This document shows, one piece after another, positions 1-9,412 of a DNA stretch of 64,000 nucleotides. Every line of letters begins with the position of its first letter. Position 1 is the first letter of the stretch. Under the pieces are notes generated by a model. It searched no databases. It was given only the letters and a program-made list of their open reading frames with translations, and was not told the origin of the DNA. The DNA is from Belliella buryatensis. Its GTDB lineage: Bacteria > Bacteroidota > Bacteroidia > Cytophagales > Cyclobacteriaceae. A program made the position numbers and the translations under genes. The stretch covers positions 301,427 to 365,426 of the forward strand of contig NZ_FZOK01000002.1 of the NCBI RefSeq assembly GCF_900188245.1, read 5' to 3'.

Positions 1-5
1 CCAAA

Positions 6-19
6 GAGCAAGCTTGCTC
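6..19. repeat. Short perfect palindrome beyond the rimK 3' end
   Basis: A perfect 14-bp palindrome (GAGCAAGCTTGCTC) is followed by a second short palindrome, CCCGCGGG. On the minus strand it lies about 30 bases past the rimK stop and is followed by TTT, so it could act as a weak terminator. Because the window edge is so close, it could equally belong to an unseen neighbouring feature. Confidence 0.35.
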
Positions 20-47
20 CCGCGGGTTCCTATTTTGACTGTATGCA

Positions 48-956
48 TTATTCTTTGATTTTTCGTTTAGTTCCTTTTTTATTGACAGATTCTTCTATGA
101 ACTTGATGATTTCACCAGCGATGTTTATTCCAGTAGCTTTTTCTATACCTTCAAGTCCAGGTGAGCTATTGACTTCTAAGATGAGTGGGCCTCTTGCTGA
201 CTGTAACATGTCCACACCTGCGATATCAAGACCTAAAGCTTTGGCAGCTCCTAAAGCGGCTTGCTTTTCTGCTCTTGATAGTTTAATAACTGTTGCTTTT
301 CCTCCTCGATGGAGATTCGATCGGAACTCGCCTTCTGCACCTTGTCTTTTCATTGCACCTACTACTTTGCCATTGACGATAAATGCTCTGATATCTGCAC
401 CCTTAGCTTCTTTGATAAATTCTTGGACGATAATTCTTGCTTTAAGTCCATGAAAAGCCTCGATTACAGATTGTCCTGCCTTTTTGGTCTCAGCCAAAAC
501 GACGCCTAGTCCTTGTGTACCTTCCAATAATTTAATGATCAATGGAGCGCCACCTACATGTTCGATAAGAGTTTTTTCTCCTCCTTTTGAAAAATTAGTA
601 AAAGCTGTTTTGGGCATGCCAAGTCCAGCTTTAGAAAGAATTTGCAGAGATCTGAGTTTGTCTCTACTCCTGACAATCGCCTGAGATTCTACTGCTGAAA
701 AAGTCCCCATCAACTCAAATTGTCTAACTACAGCGGTACCGTAGAAGGTCACAGAAGCCCCAATCCTTGGGATGATCGCATCAACTCCAATTACTTTTTC
801 TCCTTTATAAATTATGGATGGACCTTCTTGTTCTATGATGATGTCGCACAAAGAGTGATCGATGATCACTGCCTCGTGTCCCGCTGCCAAAATTGCTTCG
901 TGCAGCCTCTTGGTAGAATATAAGTGAGAATTTCTCGATAGGATTGCGATTTTCAT
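48..956 (-). CDS. rimK: RimK-type alpha-L-glutamate ligase (ATP-grasp)
   Basis: This 302-aa ATP-grasp ligase has the length of E. coli RimK, the cytoplasmic enzyme that adds glutamate to the C-terminus of ribosomal protein S6. Visible elements are the N-terminal MKIAILSRN segment, the [11 protein letters not shown] region, the ATP-binding stretch [15 protein letters not shown], and the metal-binding [14 protein letters not shown] near the C-terminus. Its ATG overlaps the stop of the upstream gene in an ATGA junction, so the two are translationally coupled. That neighbour is a RimB-like protease; in Pseudomonas the equivalent protein opposes RimK by trimming the glutamate tail. S6 modification is the likely role by analogy; the substrate cannot be read from the sequence. 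Confidence 0.9.
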   Translation of the reverse strand: MKIAILSRNSHLYSTKRLHEAILAAGHEAVIIDHSLCDIIIEQEGPSIIYKGEKVIGVDAIIPRIGASVTFYGTAVVRQFELMGTFSAVESQAIVRSRDKLRSLQILSKAGLGMPKTAFTNFSKGGEKTLIEHVGGAPLIIKLLEGTQGLGVVLAETKKAGQSVIEAFHGLKARIIVQEFIKEAKGADIRAFIVNGKVVGAMKRQGAEGEFRSNLHRGGKATVIKLSRAEKQAALGAAKALGLDIAGVDMLQSARGPLILEVNSSPGLEGIEKATGINIAGEIIKFIEESVNKKGTKRKIKE

Positions 957-1387
957 TTTTTTGATTTTTGGGACAAGTTTACTTCAGCGACATCGACTAA
1001 AAATTTACCTTGAATCATCTTCCTTCCGATCAAGATAGCATTTCTCATTTTTGACCTATCAGTCAAAGTGAATTCAGCGTCAAATTCTTCTTCAAACATA
1101 ATAACTTTTGTGCTCACTTTGTACCTCACTTCTGCTTGACCAAAGGAATTCTTTACCTTTTTCTGAGTATAATTTGAAGTAGCGATGATTTTGTCTTTGT
1201 ATTTTTTATTATCAGGTGTCAAGACCCGGTAGAAAAGCGTCATGACACCATCTACCTCCCGCTCTTCTGTAAAGGTGCAATGGATTGAGCTGGTATAAGC
1301 ACCAGTGTCTACTTTGGCAGTGACCGACTTGAGCCCCCATTCAGGTAAGTTGATTCTTTCTCTTCTTCCGATTACTTTTTTTTCCAT
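953..1387 (-). CDS. RimB-like ATP-dependent zinc/retropepsin-like protease
   Basis: This 144-aa protein matches the PF05618 family, annotated as ATP-dependent zinc protease and structurally retropepsin-like. The aspartyl-protease-type motif [12 protein letters not shown] puts Asp27-Thr28-Gly29 near the N-terminus, and ILIGRKMI provides the second conserved block. In Pseudomonas the homologue RimB removes glutamates added by RimK to ribosomal protein S6. Here it lies directly upstream of rimK with a 4-bp overlap, so a modification/demodification pair is a natural reading. It starts 2 bp after the stop of the polymerase III delta'-like gene, which suggests a three-gene leftward operon. No signal peptide is visible, so it is probably cytoplasmic. 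Confidence 0.82.
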   Translation of the reverse strand: MEKKVIGRRERINLPEWGLKSVTAKVDTGAYTSSIHCTFTEEREVDGVMTLFYRVLTPDNKKYKDKIIATSNYTQKKVKNSFGQAEVRYKVSTKVIMFEEEFDAEFTLTDRSKMRNAILIGRKMIQGKFLVDVAEVNLSQKSKK

Positions 1388-1389
1388 GT

Positions 1390-2529
1390 TTAGGCAGTTT
1401 TTCTTCTCAGAATTCTAGCGAGTTGAAAGGAAAGGTCTGTAAATAGAATCTTGGCACTGGCATTTCTCTCCAGGTGGTAGTGAGCCCCGTTAATCTGACT
1501 GTACATATCGGAGATTTTATCTTCATCCAAAACATGAATTCCTAGCTTTTCAATAAAATCTCTTTCTTCTGCTCCACTTCGCATGAGCGTATCTAGTTGG
1601 GATTTACTCAGCATTACTTCCCTGAGTACATTGAGTCCAGTCAAGAGGAATGACTTTTGTCCTTCTTTATCTTTTTTTGCAAATTCTTCCGACCTACTGA
1701 GTAGAGCACCAATTTTCAAAGAAAAACAGTCTCTGTACCAATCTCGGATTTGTAGGGTGTTTTCATCTTGAACTTGATCTATCATGCGATAAGCTTCTCG
1801 CATATTTCCATCTGCAAGGGGGGCAATCTGTTCCGCAGCTTCCTTAGAGCACATACCTTCATTTACCAATTGGTTTTTAATCTCCTCGTCAGAAAAAGCA
1901 CGAACCATAACCTTTTGAGTTCTCGAAAGTATAGTAGTCAGCAATTGCTCTGGTTGGGAGGTTAGTAATAGAAAAAGGGTTTTTTCAGGTGGTTCTTCCA
2001 ACACTTTGAGGAGGGAGTTAGCAGCAGAGCTGTTCATGAATTCTGCTCCCCAAATCATCATGATTTTATATCCTCCTTCAAAGGATTTGAGGGATATAGT
2101 CCGCATGATACTTCTTGCTGCATCTTTAGAGATGTTGAGTTGCTTTTTATCTATTTCATTGAAATATATCCAGTCGGTAATGTTTCCATAAGGTTGATTG
2201 ATGGCGAAATTTCTAAAAGAAGCGATGTAGTCTACTTTTTTCTTTTTATCATCATCCTCTTTAGTTCCTTCACCAGGAGCAGGCACTGCAAAATTCATGT
2301 CTGGATGCACCAGTTTGGTCATCTTTTGACAGGATGGGCAGGTTCCGCAAGCATCAGACTCTCCTGGACTCTCACAATGTAGGTAAGTAGATAGTGCTAG
2401 AGCCATTTTTAAATTCGCTGAGCCTTCTGGGCCATGGAACAGCAAAGCATGAGCAAGGTGATTGTTCTTGACTGCAGTGATAATTTTGGCTTTGACTTCT
2501 TCGAGTCCAGGAATTGATGAAAATAGCAT
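1390..2529 (-). CDS. holB: DNA polymerase III delta'-like clamp-loader subunit
   Basis: This 379-aa AAA+ clamp-loader protein resembles delta' (HolB), which helps load the sliding clamp at the replication fork. The P-loop position reads HGPEGSANLK (residues 32-41) and lacks the canonical GKT/S, as expected for the ATPase-inactive delta'. Cysteines 52, 61, 64 and 67 form the usual zinc module. SLLKVLEEPPEKTLFLLLTS and ILSRTQ correspond to the sensor 1 and SRC-like arginine-finger regions. It is followed after 2 bp by the RimB-like gene. The related DnaX subunits would have an intact Walker A, so delta' is preferred. Confidence 0.85.
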   Translation of the reverse strand: MLFSSIPGLEEVKAKIITAVKNNHLAHALLFHGPEGSANLKMALALSTYLHCESPGESDACGTCPSCQKMTKLVHPDMNFAVPAPGEGTKEDDDKKKKVDYIASFRNFAINQPYGNITDWIYFNEIDKKQLNISKDAARSIMRTISLKSFEGGYKIMMIWGAEFMNSSAANSLLKVLEEPPEKTLFLLLTSQPEQLLTTILSRTQKVMVRAFSDEEIKNQLVNEGMCSKEAAEQIAPLADGNMREAYRMIDQVQDENTLQIRDWYRDCFSLKIGALLSRSEEFAKKDKEGQKSFLLTGLNVLREVMLSKSQLDTLMRSGAEERDFIEKLGIHVLDEDKISDMYSQINGAHYHLERNASAKILFTDLSFQLARILRRKTA

Positions 2530-2538
2530 AGCTTCAGC

Positions 2539-3738
2539 TTAAACTGTTTTGTCCCAAATACGGTAATGCTTGGTCAATTCAAAAACTTTTTGGATAATTT
2601 CTTTTTCAGTTTCATCATATTCCAAGCCCCTTCTTTTCATTACAGCTATAGCTACTTCTTCAAATTTTTTGACTTGAAAAGTTGTAAAGCCTGAAGCACC
2701 ACCCCATGAAAATGAAGGGATAAAATTACGTGGGTAGCCATCTCCAAATATATTAGCGCCTACACCTACCACTGTACCGGTGTTGAACATGGTATTGATA
2801 CCAGACTTGGAATGATCCCCCATCATCAATCCACAAAACTGTAAGCCAGTATTGGAGAACCCTCCTTTGATATAATCCCAGACTTTTACAGCAGCGTAGT
2901 TGTTCTTTAGGTTAGAAGTATTTGTATCTGCTCCTAGATTGCACCACTCTCCTAAGACAGAATTGCCCATAAAGCCTTCATGACCCTTGTTACTATATCC
3001 GAAAATAACAGAATTTGAAACTTCGCCCCCAACTTTGGAATAAGGGCCGATAGTTGTGTCCCCTCGCATTTTAGCACCCATATTGACCGTAGAGCCCTCA
3101 CAAAGTGCGAATGGTCCTCTAATCAGGGCACCTTCTTGGATTTCTGTATTTTTACCAATGTAAATGGGGCCGTTTTCAGCATTGAGTACTGCCGCTTTAA
3201 TTTTAGCTCCTTCTTCTATGAAAACATTTTCCGGGGCATACACGATGGTGTAAGAGTCTTCGATTCTTTCTGAAAAACGTCCAGAGGTGATTAATTCAAA
3301 GTCTTTTTTGATCTCAGCAGCATTGTATTCAAATATATTCCATGTTTTTTGGATCAAAGTAAATGACTCTGAGTACTCCACTACTTCTTTTTCCTTTGCT
3401 TGATCGGATGTAAAAGCTTTAGGGTGCTCGGCAAAGCAAGCCAGAAGGATATTTTTTGACCAGAGAGCTTGGTGTGCACTGAGATTGGAAATGGCCTTCC
3501 AAAGTCCTGGGTCAGGACAAAGGGCACCATTGATCATCAGTGCATTGGTGTTTTGATAGGTGAATTTTTGACTTAAATAGTCTTGAGTAAGGTAGCCTGG
3601 TTTGAGTTTGCTGTATTTTTCCCACTTTTGGAATATTTTCAAGATCCCAACTCGGATATCAGCTACAGGCCTAGTAAAAGTAAATGGTAATAAAGACCCT
3701 CTGATAGCAGAGTCATCAAATAAAATCAAATTGTCCAT
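2539..3738 (-). CDS. GlmU-like nucleotidyltransferase/left-handed beta-helix protein
   Basis: A 399-aa protein with an N-terminal domain beginning MDNLILFDDSAIRGSLLPF and a C-terminal half (about 230-370) made of hexapeptide repeats such as IYIGKNTEIQEGALI and GPYSKVGGEVSNSVIFG, the hallmark of left-handed beta-helix acyltransferases. Bacteroidetes genomes carry such GlmU-family proteins beside or instead of a standard GlmU. The N-terminal domain lacks an obvious GlmU-type LAAGxGTRM loop, so its uridylyltransferase activity is doubtful. The reading frame stays open upstream to 3963, through rpmE; I chose the ATG at 3738 because homology begins there and the longer form would overlap rpmE and its terminator. 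It ends 9 bp before the clamp-loader gene. Confidence 0.75.
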   Translation of the reverse strand: MDNLILFDDSAIRGSLLPFTFTRPVADIRVGILKIFQKWEKYSKLKPGYLTQDYLSQKFTYQNTNALMINGALCPDPGLWKAISNLSAHQALWSKNILLACFAEHPKAFTSDQAKEKEVVEYSESFTLIQKTWNIFEYNAAEIKKDFELITSGRFSERIEDSYTIVYAPENVFIEEGAKIKAAVLNAENGPIYIGKNTEIQEGALIRGPFALCEGSTVNMGAKMRGDTTIGPYSKVGGEVSNSVIFGYSNKGHEGFMGNSVLGEWCNLGADTNTSNLKNNYAAVKVWDYIKGGFSNTGLQFCGLMMGDHSKSGINTMFNTGTVVGVGANIFGDGYPRNFIPSFSWGGASGFTTFQVKKFEEVAIAVMKRRGLEYDETEKEIIQKVFELTKHYRIWDKTV

Positions 3739-3751
3739 GTCACAAAAATAA

Positions 3752-3787
3752 AAAAGTCTCTCGGAATATAACTTCCGAGAGACTTTT
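3752..3787 (-). terminator. rpmE intrinsic terminator
   Basis: A perfect 15-bp stem (AAAAGTCTCTCGGAA and its complement) with a 6-base loop lies 24 bp past the rpmE stop and is followed on the minus strand by a T-rich tract. It ends 14 bp before the GlmU-like start, so that gene needs readthrough or its own promoter. Confidence 0.9.
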
Positions 3788-3811
3788 AAAATGCGTTCTT
3801 TAAGATTTAGC

Positions 3812-4057
3812 TTATTTCTTAGCGTATCTTCTGTTGAATTTCTCAACTCTACCAGCAGTATCCAACAACATTTTCTTACCAGTGTAAAAAGGGTGCGAGT
3901 TGGAGCTAACTTCGATTTTATAAACCGGATATTCTTGTCCGTCTTCCCAAGTGATAGTTTCACTTGTTTCGATGGTTGACTTTGTCAAGAATTTATATTC
4001 GCTTGAGGTGTCATAGAATACAACATCTCTGTAGTTTGGATGAATATCTTTTTTCAT
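3812..4057 (-). CDS. rpmE: 50S ribosomal protein L31, type B
   Basis: This 81-aa large-subunit ribosomal protein begins [19 protein letters not shown] and ends in NRRYAKK, with [13 protein letters not shown] in the middle, which identifies L31. It belongs to the longer type B form (about 80-90 aa) that lacks the zinc-binding cysteines of the classical 70-aa form; there is no cysteine in this sequence. It is monocistronic: a good Bacteroidetes promoter lies 43-74 bp upstream and a strong hairpin terminator follows. Cysteine-free L31 often relates to zinc economy, but I see no Zur-like operator. Confidence 0.96.
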   Translation of the reverse strand: MKKDIHPNYRDVVFYDTSSEYKFLTKSTIETSETITWEDGQEYPVYKIEVSSNSHPFYTGKKMLLDTAGRVEKFNRRYAKK

Positions 4058-4099
4058 TGTATTGTTATTTATCTTGAATCCCTTTTTTCAAATGAGGCA

Positions 4100-4131
4100 C
4101 AAAGTTATTTCTTTTTATAAACTATTCCAAA
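4100..4131 (-). promoter_or_regulatory. rpmE promoter, Bacteroidetes type
   Basis: On the minus strand, TTTG (4128-4131) is followed by a 20-base spacer and TAACTTTG (4100-4107), matching the Bacteroidetes -33/-7 pattern TTTG...TAnnTTTG. The implied leader is about 35-40 bases. Confidence 0.75.
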
Positions 4132-4272
4132 ATTAGTAAAAAATTATTTAAGGTAATACTTAATCATCTTCATGATGAAATAGGTTTCGTTCACTGTCGT
4201 TGAATTCAAAGCGTATTTCTGATGGTTTTTAGGGAGTTAAATAAAGTTAGCCTTGAGCTTTTGACGCTATCT

Positions 4273-5151
4273 TTATTCCCTAAAATTGAAATTTTGTAAG
4301 CCCACGCGAGTTCTATTTCTGGCACTTCTACTTATCAGTGGAGATGTAAAACTCAAGGCCAAGTCAGTTATTGAGAGTGGAATAAGAAAATTACTTGGAG
4401 CGGAGGATTGAAACCTAGGGGTAACTACATAAGTGATGAATACAATGTTTGAAGCGAGACTCAATACATCTATTGTTTGACTCAATCTCTGTGCATTTCT
4501 TGCTTTTTGAAGATTGAGCTGAAGTTCGGGGTATTTATTTTTTAATGCTTCTAATTGTCCTCTTGTCAAAAGATTTGGCCCATCATAAATATCGATTTTT
4601 TGACCGATTAGATTATTTCTGTAATCAAATCTCAAGTAGGGTCCAGAAATTTCATCTTGACGTATCAGGTAATTGTGATTATCTACAAGACTATTAACCT
4701 TTCTAATTCCATTAATTTTCATTTGGGCCCCAATACTTCCAAGAAGACTTCCACCCACGATAAAGAAAAAAGAATTTCGAATTACTTGAGGATTGATGTT
4801 GTTGATATTTTTTGAGAGGTAATAAACCCCACCAAGAGCTACTGCGCTACTTGCATAACCAAGACTTGTACCACTCAATGTTTGTCGATGTTGTTGCATG
4901 AATTCTTTGGCATCACCAGGCATAATTTCCATAAATGCGCGTACCTCTGAAGCTTTTATCTTATTTCCATCAATCGTATATTTAGGGTTTCCCCAAAAAT
5001 TCTCTTGAAATGTGATGATGGGATAGTCGGCATAGTTATTTTCAAAAAAATAGTCACTATTTTGAGCGTGAGCCGCCGAGATCATCATTGTAAGTACAAT
5101 GTAAAGGGTTCGTATATATTGCCAAAAATCGATCATAGGCCCTAGATTCAA
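4273..5151 (-). CDS. Hypothetical secreted/membrane protein
   Basis: A 292-aa protein I do not recognise. It has an N-terminal hydrophobic segment ending in SAAHAQ (a plausible signal peptidase site near residue 29), two further hydrophobic stretches around LGYASSAVALGGVYYL and SFFFIVGGSLLGSIGAQM (about residues 96-144), and a third around LASNIVFITYVVTP. The ATG at 5151 gives MNLGPMIDFW; the internal ATG at 5136 (MIDFWQYIRTLYIV) is an equally likely start. It stands alone between intergenic stretches and diverges from the outer-membrane protein gene to its right. A periplasmic or envelope location is inferred from the signal peptide; no function is proposed. Confidence 0.6.
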   Translation of the reverse strand: MNLGPMIDFWQYIRTLYIVLTMMISAAHAQNSDYFFENNYADYPIITFQENFWGNPKYTIDGNKIKASEVRAFMEIMPGDAKEFMQQHRQTLSGTSLGYASSAVALGGVYYLSKNINNINPQVIRNSFFFIVGGSLLGSIGAQMKINGIRKVNSLVDNHNYLIRQDEISGPYLRFDYRNNLIGQKIDIYDGPNLLTRGQLEALKNKYPELQLNLQKARNAQRLSQTIDVLSLASNIVFITYVVTPRFQSSAPSNFLIPLSITDLALSFTSPLISRSARNRTRVGLQNFNFRE

Positions 5152-5377
5152 TTAAACATATTCAATAATAACTATTTTTATTTTTTAACGGTATGATTGT
5201 ATTAAAATTTCTGTTGAATTTTTTCACTGTTTTTAAGTGCTTTTGTTGTCTTTTATTTGAAATGTTTTCCGAATTGGGTTTTAATTCGTCCTCAGCTCAC
5301 AATCACCCTCCTCGTCCAATCCTTTTTGACTCAAAACATCTTTCTTTTTACCGTACTTTTAATAGTTTTATGGCTGT

Positions 5378-7081
5378 ATGTCGAAAATGAACATCATGAG
5401 AAAAACTTTACTCCTATTAATTTTCACTGCCTTGATTTTTCAGCAGGCATTTACTCAAGGAGCTTATCTTCCTTTTAATAGAGATTATTACCATCTTATC
5501 GAACGCTATGAAATCCTGAATGGTGATATGAATCCTATTTTCCATACAGGTTTTAAGCCTTATAGGAGAGACCACGTGGCAGAATATCTTGAGCAATATT
5601 TGGCAGAGAAAAGTAATTTGATTCAGTCTTCTGCGGATCGCTTCAACTTAGAATATTTGACCAATGATAATTGGGAGTTTGCTTCCGAAGAGACTATGAA
5701 TTCTGACAATCCTTTCCTAAAAAAGCTTTACAAGAAGCCATCAGATTTCTTTCATTACAGAGACGAGTTATTTGATATTCATGTGAATCCTGTACTTTAT
5801 TTGTCAGGAGGAATAGAGCAAGGTCAAGATAATTTCAGGTTTAGAAACTCTAGAGGTTTGGAGTTGAGGGGATCTATAGATAGAAAGATTGGTTTTTATA
5901 CTTACTTGACGACTACGCAGACGGTCTTTCCTTCATGGATTAGAAATTACACGGAAGCGAATGGGGCAGTTCCAGGTGAGGGGTTTTGGAAAGATTATGA
6001 TTCAGAAGGATATGGATATTTTTCTGCGATGGGGCATGTTAGTTTTGATATTGGTAAAAGTATTCAAGCCCAGTTTGGGCATGATCGTAACTTTGTAGGA
6101 GAGGGTTACCGCTCGGTGATTCTTTCTGATTTCTCTAACCCTTATGTTTTTTTTAAACTGAACACGAAGATTTGGAAGTTCAATTTGACTAATCTATTCT
6201 CTCAGATGACTGCTGATGTCATTTATAATGGAAGAAGGCCAACTGATGGACGCTATCCACAGAAATGGTTCTCGCATCACAGACTAGGGATTAATTTGGG
6301 GAGAAAGCTTAATATTGGCGTATTTGAATCTGTTATGGCAAATCAATTTGATTGGAATTACTTGAATCCTGTGATTTTTTACCGATGGGTAGAGCATCAA
6401 TTGGGCACCCCGGACAAAGTAATGTTAGGCTTTGATGGAAAGTGGAATTTCATGCAAGGAATGCAGCTATATGGTCAGTTTGCATTGGACGAGTTTGTTT
6501 TCAATGAATTTTTTGGCATAGATGGGAAAAACTCTAGCCGTAATAAACATGCGATTCAAGTTGGATATAAGTACATCAATGCATTTAAAATCAGTAATCT
6601 TGATTTTCAATTAGAATACAATCAGGCAAGGCCGTACACTTATCAAGAGAAGTTTGAATATCAGGCCTTCAATAATTACCGAACTCCCTTAGCCCATCCC
6701 CTAGGTGCCAACTTCAGGGAGGTGATAGGAATATTGAGATATCAGCCTATTCCGAGATTACAGGTTAATGCTACAGGATTTTACCAATTTTTTGGAGCTG
6801 ACCCAAATGCAGATGTGAACTTTGGAGGAGATTTATTAAAGAACAGGCTAGTGACCAATACAGGTCTGGGTTTATTTGGACATACGATTGGTCAAGGTGT
6901 AGAGAATAGGGTTGTGATGGGGAATCTGAACTTGAGCTATATGATTAAGCAAAATCTTTTTATCGATCTGAATCAGAGCTATAGAAGAAGAACAGCTCAG
7001 AATTTGGATAGTCCTGAGGTGGATCTTTTTACTCAAGTGTCGCTTCGCATGAACATGGTCAGGCAGGAATTCAACTATTGA
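5378..7081 (+). CDS. Wzi-like capsule assembly/outer-membrane beta-barrel protein
   Basis: A 567-aa exported protein: a signal peptide (MRKTLLLLIFTALIFQQAFTQG) precedes YLPFNRDYYHLIERYEI and a long series of alternating aromatic and polar strands ending in a C-terminal aromatic/Tyr residue, typical of an outer-membrane barrel. The layout resembles the Wzi-like capsule assembly family common in Bacteroidetes, some members of which hold surface polysaccharide; the family call is from pattern only. Three in-frame ATGs exist (5378, 5387, 5396); the one at 5396 gives the cleanest signal peptide. An ABC exporter follows 60 bp downstream, which fits an envelope role. Confidence 0.65.
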   Translation: MSKMNIMRKTLLLLIFTALIFQQAFTQGAYLPFNRDYYHLIERYEILNGDMNPIFHTGFKPYRRDHVAEYLEQYLAEKSNLIQSSADRFNLEYLTNDNWEFASEETMNSDNPFLKKLYKKPSDFFHYRDELFDIHVNPVLYLSGGIEQGQDNFRFRNSRGLELRGSIDRKIGFYTYLTTTQTVFPSWIRNYTEANGAVPGEGFWKDYDSEGYGYFSAMGHVSFDIGKSIQAQFGHDRNFVGEGYRSVILSDFSNPYVFFKLNTKIWKFNLTNLFSQMTADVIYNGRRPTDGRYPQKWFSHHRLGINLGRKLNIGVFESVMANQFDWNYLNPVIFYRWVEHQLGTPDKVMLGFDGKWNFMQGMQLYGQFALDEFVFNEFFGIDGKNSSRNKHAIQVGYKYINAFKISNLDFQLEYNQARPYTYQEKFEYQAFNNYRTPLAHPLGANFREVIGILRYQPIPRLQVNATGFYQFFGADPNADVNFGGDLLKNRLVTNTGLGLFGHTIGQGVENRVVMGNLNLSYMIKQNLFIDLNQSYRRRTAQNLDSPEVDLFTQVSLRMNMVRQEFNY

Positions 7082-7140
7082 TCTGCTTAAATGGGCGTAA
7101 AAATAATTAACTTGCGCCTTCAAAATTGACAAGATATTCC

Positions 7141-8973
7141 ATGCATACCTATTTTAGGATTCTCTCTTATGCTAGACCTTTTAGGAGATTTATCCCGATT
7201 TATATCATTTATACACTTTTGGCGATCATATTTGGGTTGCTAAATTTTACGCTGCTTAAGCCTCTTTTCGATGTGATATTTGAGCAGGCTGGACCTGTTC
7301 AGGACTTCTCTTCCTTGGCCAAGCCAGAGTTTGCTTTGACGATAGATTATTTCTTGAGTCTTTTTAATTATTACTTCTTACAAGTTGCTGATACTTATGG
7401 TAAGTTTGGTACTTTGGTATATGTCTGTATTATCATAGTCATCTCAGTTTTCTTAGCCAACCTTTTTACTTACCTATCGGGTGTAGTTTTAGCCAAGGTT
7501 AGAGCTGAGGTAATCAAGAAAATGCGCATGGATATCTTTGACCACGTAACAGATATGCACATCGGTTATTTCTCTAACGAGCGCAAGGGGGATCTGATGT
7601 CAAAGATGACTAATGATATTCAAGAAGTGGAAAACAGTATTGTCCAGTCACTTAGGGTGGTTTTTAGAGAGCCCGCTACTATCATTCTATATTTTGCAGT
7701 TTTATTTTTTATGTCCGTTAAGCTGACCATTTTCACGATTTTGGTGATACCCATTTCTGGAGCGATCATTGGCGGGATAACAAAAAGATTGAAGAAAAAA
7801 GCAGTAGAAAGCCAAGAGTCTCTAGGTAGAATTGTCAATATTCTGGACGAAACTATCGGAGGGATGCGTGTGATCAAGGCATTTGGGGCAAAGGAATATA
7901 TCAATGCAAAATTTGACCACGAGACAGATTATTATTCCAATGTGAATGTTTCTATGGCTAAGAAAAATGAATTGGCTTCTCCAATATCTCAGTTTATGGG
8001 GGTTTCTGTGGTTGCTGGTATTTTAGTTTATGGTGGAAGTTTAGTACTAACAAATAACTCTGATTTGAGTGCCAGTGATTTTATTACTTATATCATCATC
8101 TTTACTCAAGTATTGAACCCGGCTAAGGAAATCTCCCGCGCAGCGAGTGTAATTCAGCGTGGCTTAGCCTCTGCTGAGCGGATTTTCAAGGTTGTGGATA
8201 CCCCAAGCGATATTCAAAATGAAAGCGATCCAATTTCTGTGGAAGAATTTGAAAAAGAGATAACATTTCAAAATGTGTCTTTTGGTTATGAAAAAGAGTT
8301 GGTATTAAGGGCAATTGATTTTACTTTGAAAAAAGGTAATACTATTGCGCTAGTGGGGCAATCAGGTGGAGGTAAGTCTACCATAGCAGATTTAGTGCCT
8401 AGGTTTTATGATCCTTCTGGTGGAAAAATCTTATTAGATGGAATAGATATCAAGTCCATTGAGCTGGGCAGTTTGAGAAATTTGATGGGCATTGTTACGC
8501 AGGAATCCATTTTGTTTAATGATTCCGTTTATAATAATATAGCTTTTGGAATGAATGGTGTTTCGGAGGAAAAAGTAATCGAGGCTGCTAAAATTGCAAA
8601 TGCTCACGAGTTTATCATTCAAATGGAGCAAGGCTATCAGACGTCAATTGGAGAACGAGGTATGAAGTTATCTGGAGGGCAGCGACAGCGGTTGAGTATT
8701 GCTAGAGCTGTTTTGAAAAACCCTCCTATTTTGATATTAGATGAGGCAACCTCAGCTTTGGATTCAGAGTCTGAATTGTTAGTACAGGAAGCATTAACTA
8801 AGCTTATGGCTAATCGAACGACATTGGTCATCGCACATAGATTGAGTACGATTCAGCATGCAGATCAAATTTTGGTAATTCAAAAAGGAGAAATCGTGCA
8901 ACGTGGCACCCATCAAGAATTGATGGATCAGGAAGGTATTTACAAGAAACTTTCCACAATGCAGTCTGTTTAG
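7141..8973 (+). CDS. ABC exporter, MsbA-like (fused TM and ATPase domains)
   Basis: A 610-aa half-transporter with an N-terminal six-helix membrane domain (about residues 1-330) and a C-terminal ATPase. Motifs in order: Walker A GQSGGGKST, Q-loop TQESILFND, signature LSGGQRQRLS, Walker B ILILDEATSALD and the switch histidine in IAHRLST. This arrangement matches MsbA-type lipid A/lipid flippases and related multidrug exporters, which act as homodimers in the inner membrane. The frame is open from a TTG at 7126, but the ATG at 7141 fits the family N-terminus. A small two-helix protein follows after 9 bp and may be cotranscribed. The substrate cannot be determined. Confidence 0.85.
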   Translation: MHTYFRILSYARPFRRFIPIYIIYTLLAIIFGLLNFTLLKPLFDVIFEQAGPVQDFSSLAKPEFALTIDYFLSLFNYYFLQVADTYGKFGTLVYVCIIIVISVFLANLFTYLSGVVLAKVRAEVIKKMRMDIFDHVTDMHIGYFSNERKGDLMSKMTNDIQEVENSIVQSLRVVFREPATIILYFAVLFFMSVKLTIFTILVIPISGAIIGGITKRLKKKAVESQESLGRIVNILDETIGGMRVIKAFGAKEYINAKFDHETDYYSNVNVSMAKKNELASPISQFMGVSVVAGILVYGGSLVLTNNSDLSASDFITYIIIFTQVLNPAKEISRAASVIQRGLASAERIFKVVDTPSDIQNESDPISVEEFEKEITFQNVSFGYEKELVLRAIDFTLKKGNTIALVGQSGGGKSTIADLVPRFYDPSGGKILLDGIDIKSIELGSLRNLMGIVTQESILFNDSVYNNIAFGMNGVSEEKVIEAAKIANAHEFIIQMEQGYQTSIGERGMKLSGGQRQRLSIARAVLKNPPILILDEATSALDSESELLVQEALTKLMANRTTLVIAHRLSTIQHADQILVIQKGEIVQRGTHQELMDQEGIYKKLSTMQSV

Positions 8974-8982
8974 TATATTTAG

Positions 8983-9378
8983 ATGCTTAACCCAAAAAAA
9001 GAGATAATGAAAAAATTTAATAGTATCATGCAGTTGCTTGTAGCGCTGTTTTTTGCAGTCAGTTTGATATTCTTCATGACATTTGAAGGAGTAAAAGGCA
9101 TATTTGGGGTTACTGAACTTCATTCCGGGACAGTAGTTTCATTTCTTCTAGTAGGTCTTTTGCTTTTTTTGGGTGCATGGGGAACTTCTGCGATAGTGAA
9201 CAGAAATTATGAAAGTGACTTAGCGAAGAAGGAATTAGAGAAGAAAGAATTGAAAGCGAAATTGTACGATTTAGAGCAGGGTGTGAAGTTGAAAAATATG
9301 GATCAAAGAATAGAGTCAAAAGAGAGAGACGAAGAAAAAGAAAGCTCAGTGATCAGACCACGGCAGAATTTTAAGTAA
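8983..9378 (+). CDS. Small membrane protein with C-terminal coiled coil
   Basis: A 131-aa protein with two predicted transmembrane helices (about LLVALFFAVSLIFFMTF and VVSFLLVGLLLFLGAWG), followed by a highly charged Lys/Glu-rich segment (AKKELEKKELKAKLYDLEQ) likely to form a coiled coil on the cytoplasmic side. I do not recognise the family. The start at 8983 is 9 bp after the ABC exporter stop; an internal ATG at 9007 (MKKFNSIMQ) is an alternative that removes the polar leader. Position suggests cotranscription with the exporter, and a hairpin terminator follows. Confidence 0.7.
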   Translation: MLNPKKEIMKKFNSIMQLLVALFFAVSLIFFMTFEGVKGIFGVTELHSGTVVSFLLVGLLLFLGAWGTSAIVNRNYESDLAKKELEKKELKAKLYDLEQGVKLKNMDQRIESKERDEEKESSVIRPRQNFK

Positions 9379-9412
9379 AGCGTTATCATTTCATCTTGAA
9401 TATGTTTATATT

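Noticed and set aside
43..453. Rightward frame opposite rimK
   Set aside because: It is antisense to a clear RimK gene and has no recognisable domain; the same applies to the other antisense frames over conserved genes.
3739..3963. N-terminal extension of the GlmU-like protein
   Set aside because: It would overlap rpmE and its terminator on the same strand, and family similarity starts at the inner ATG.
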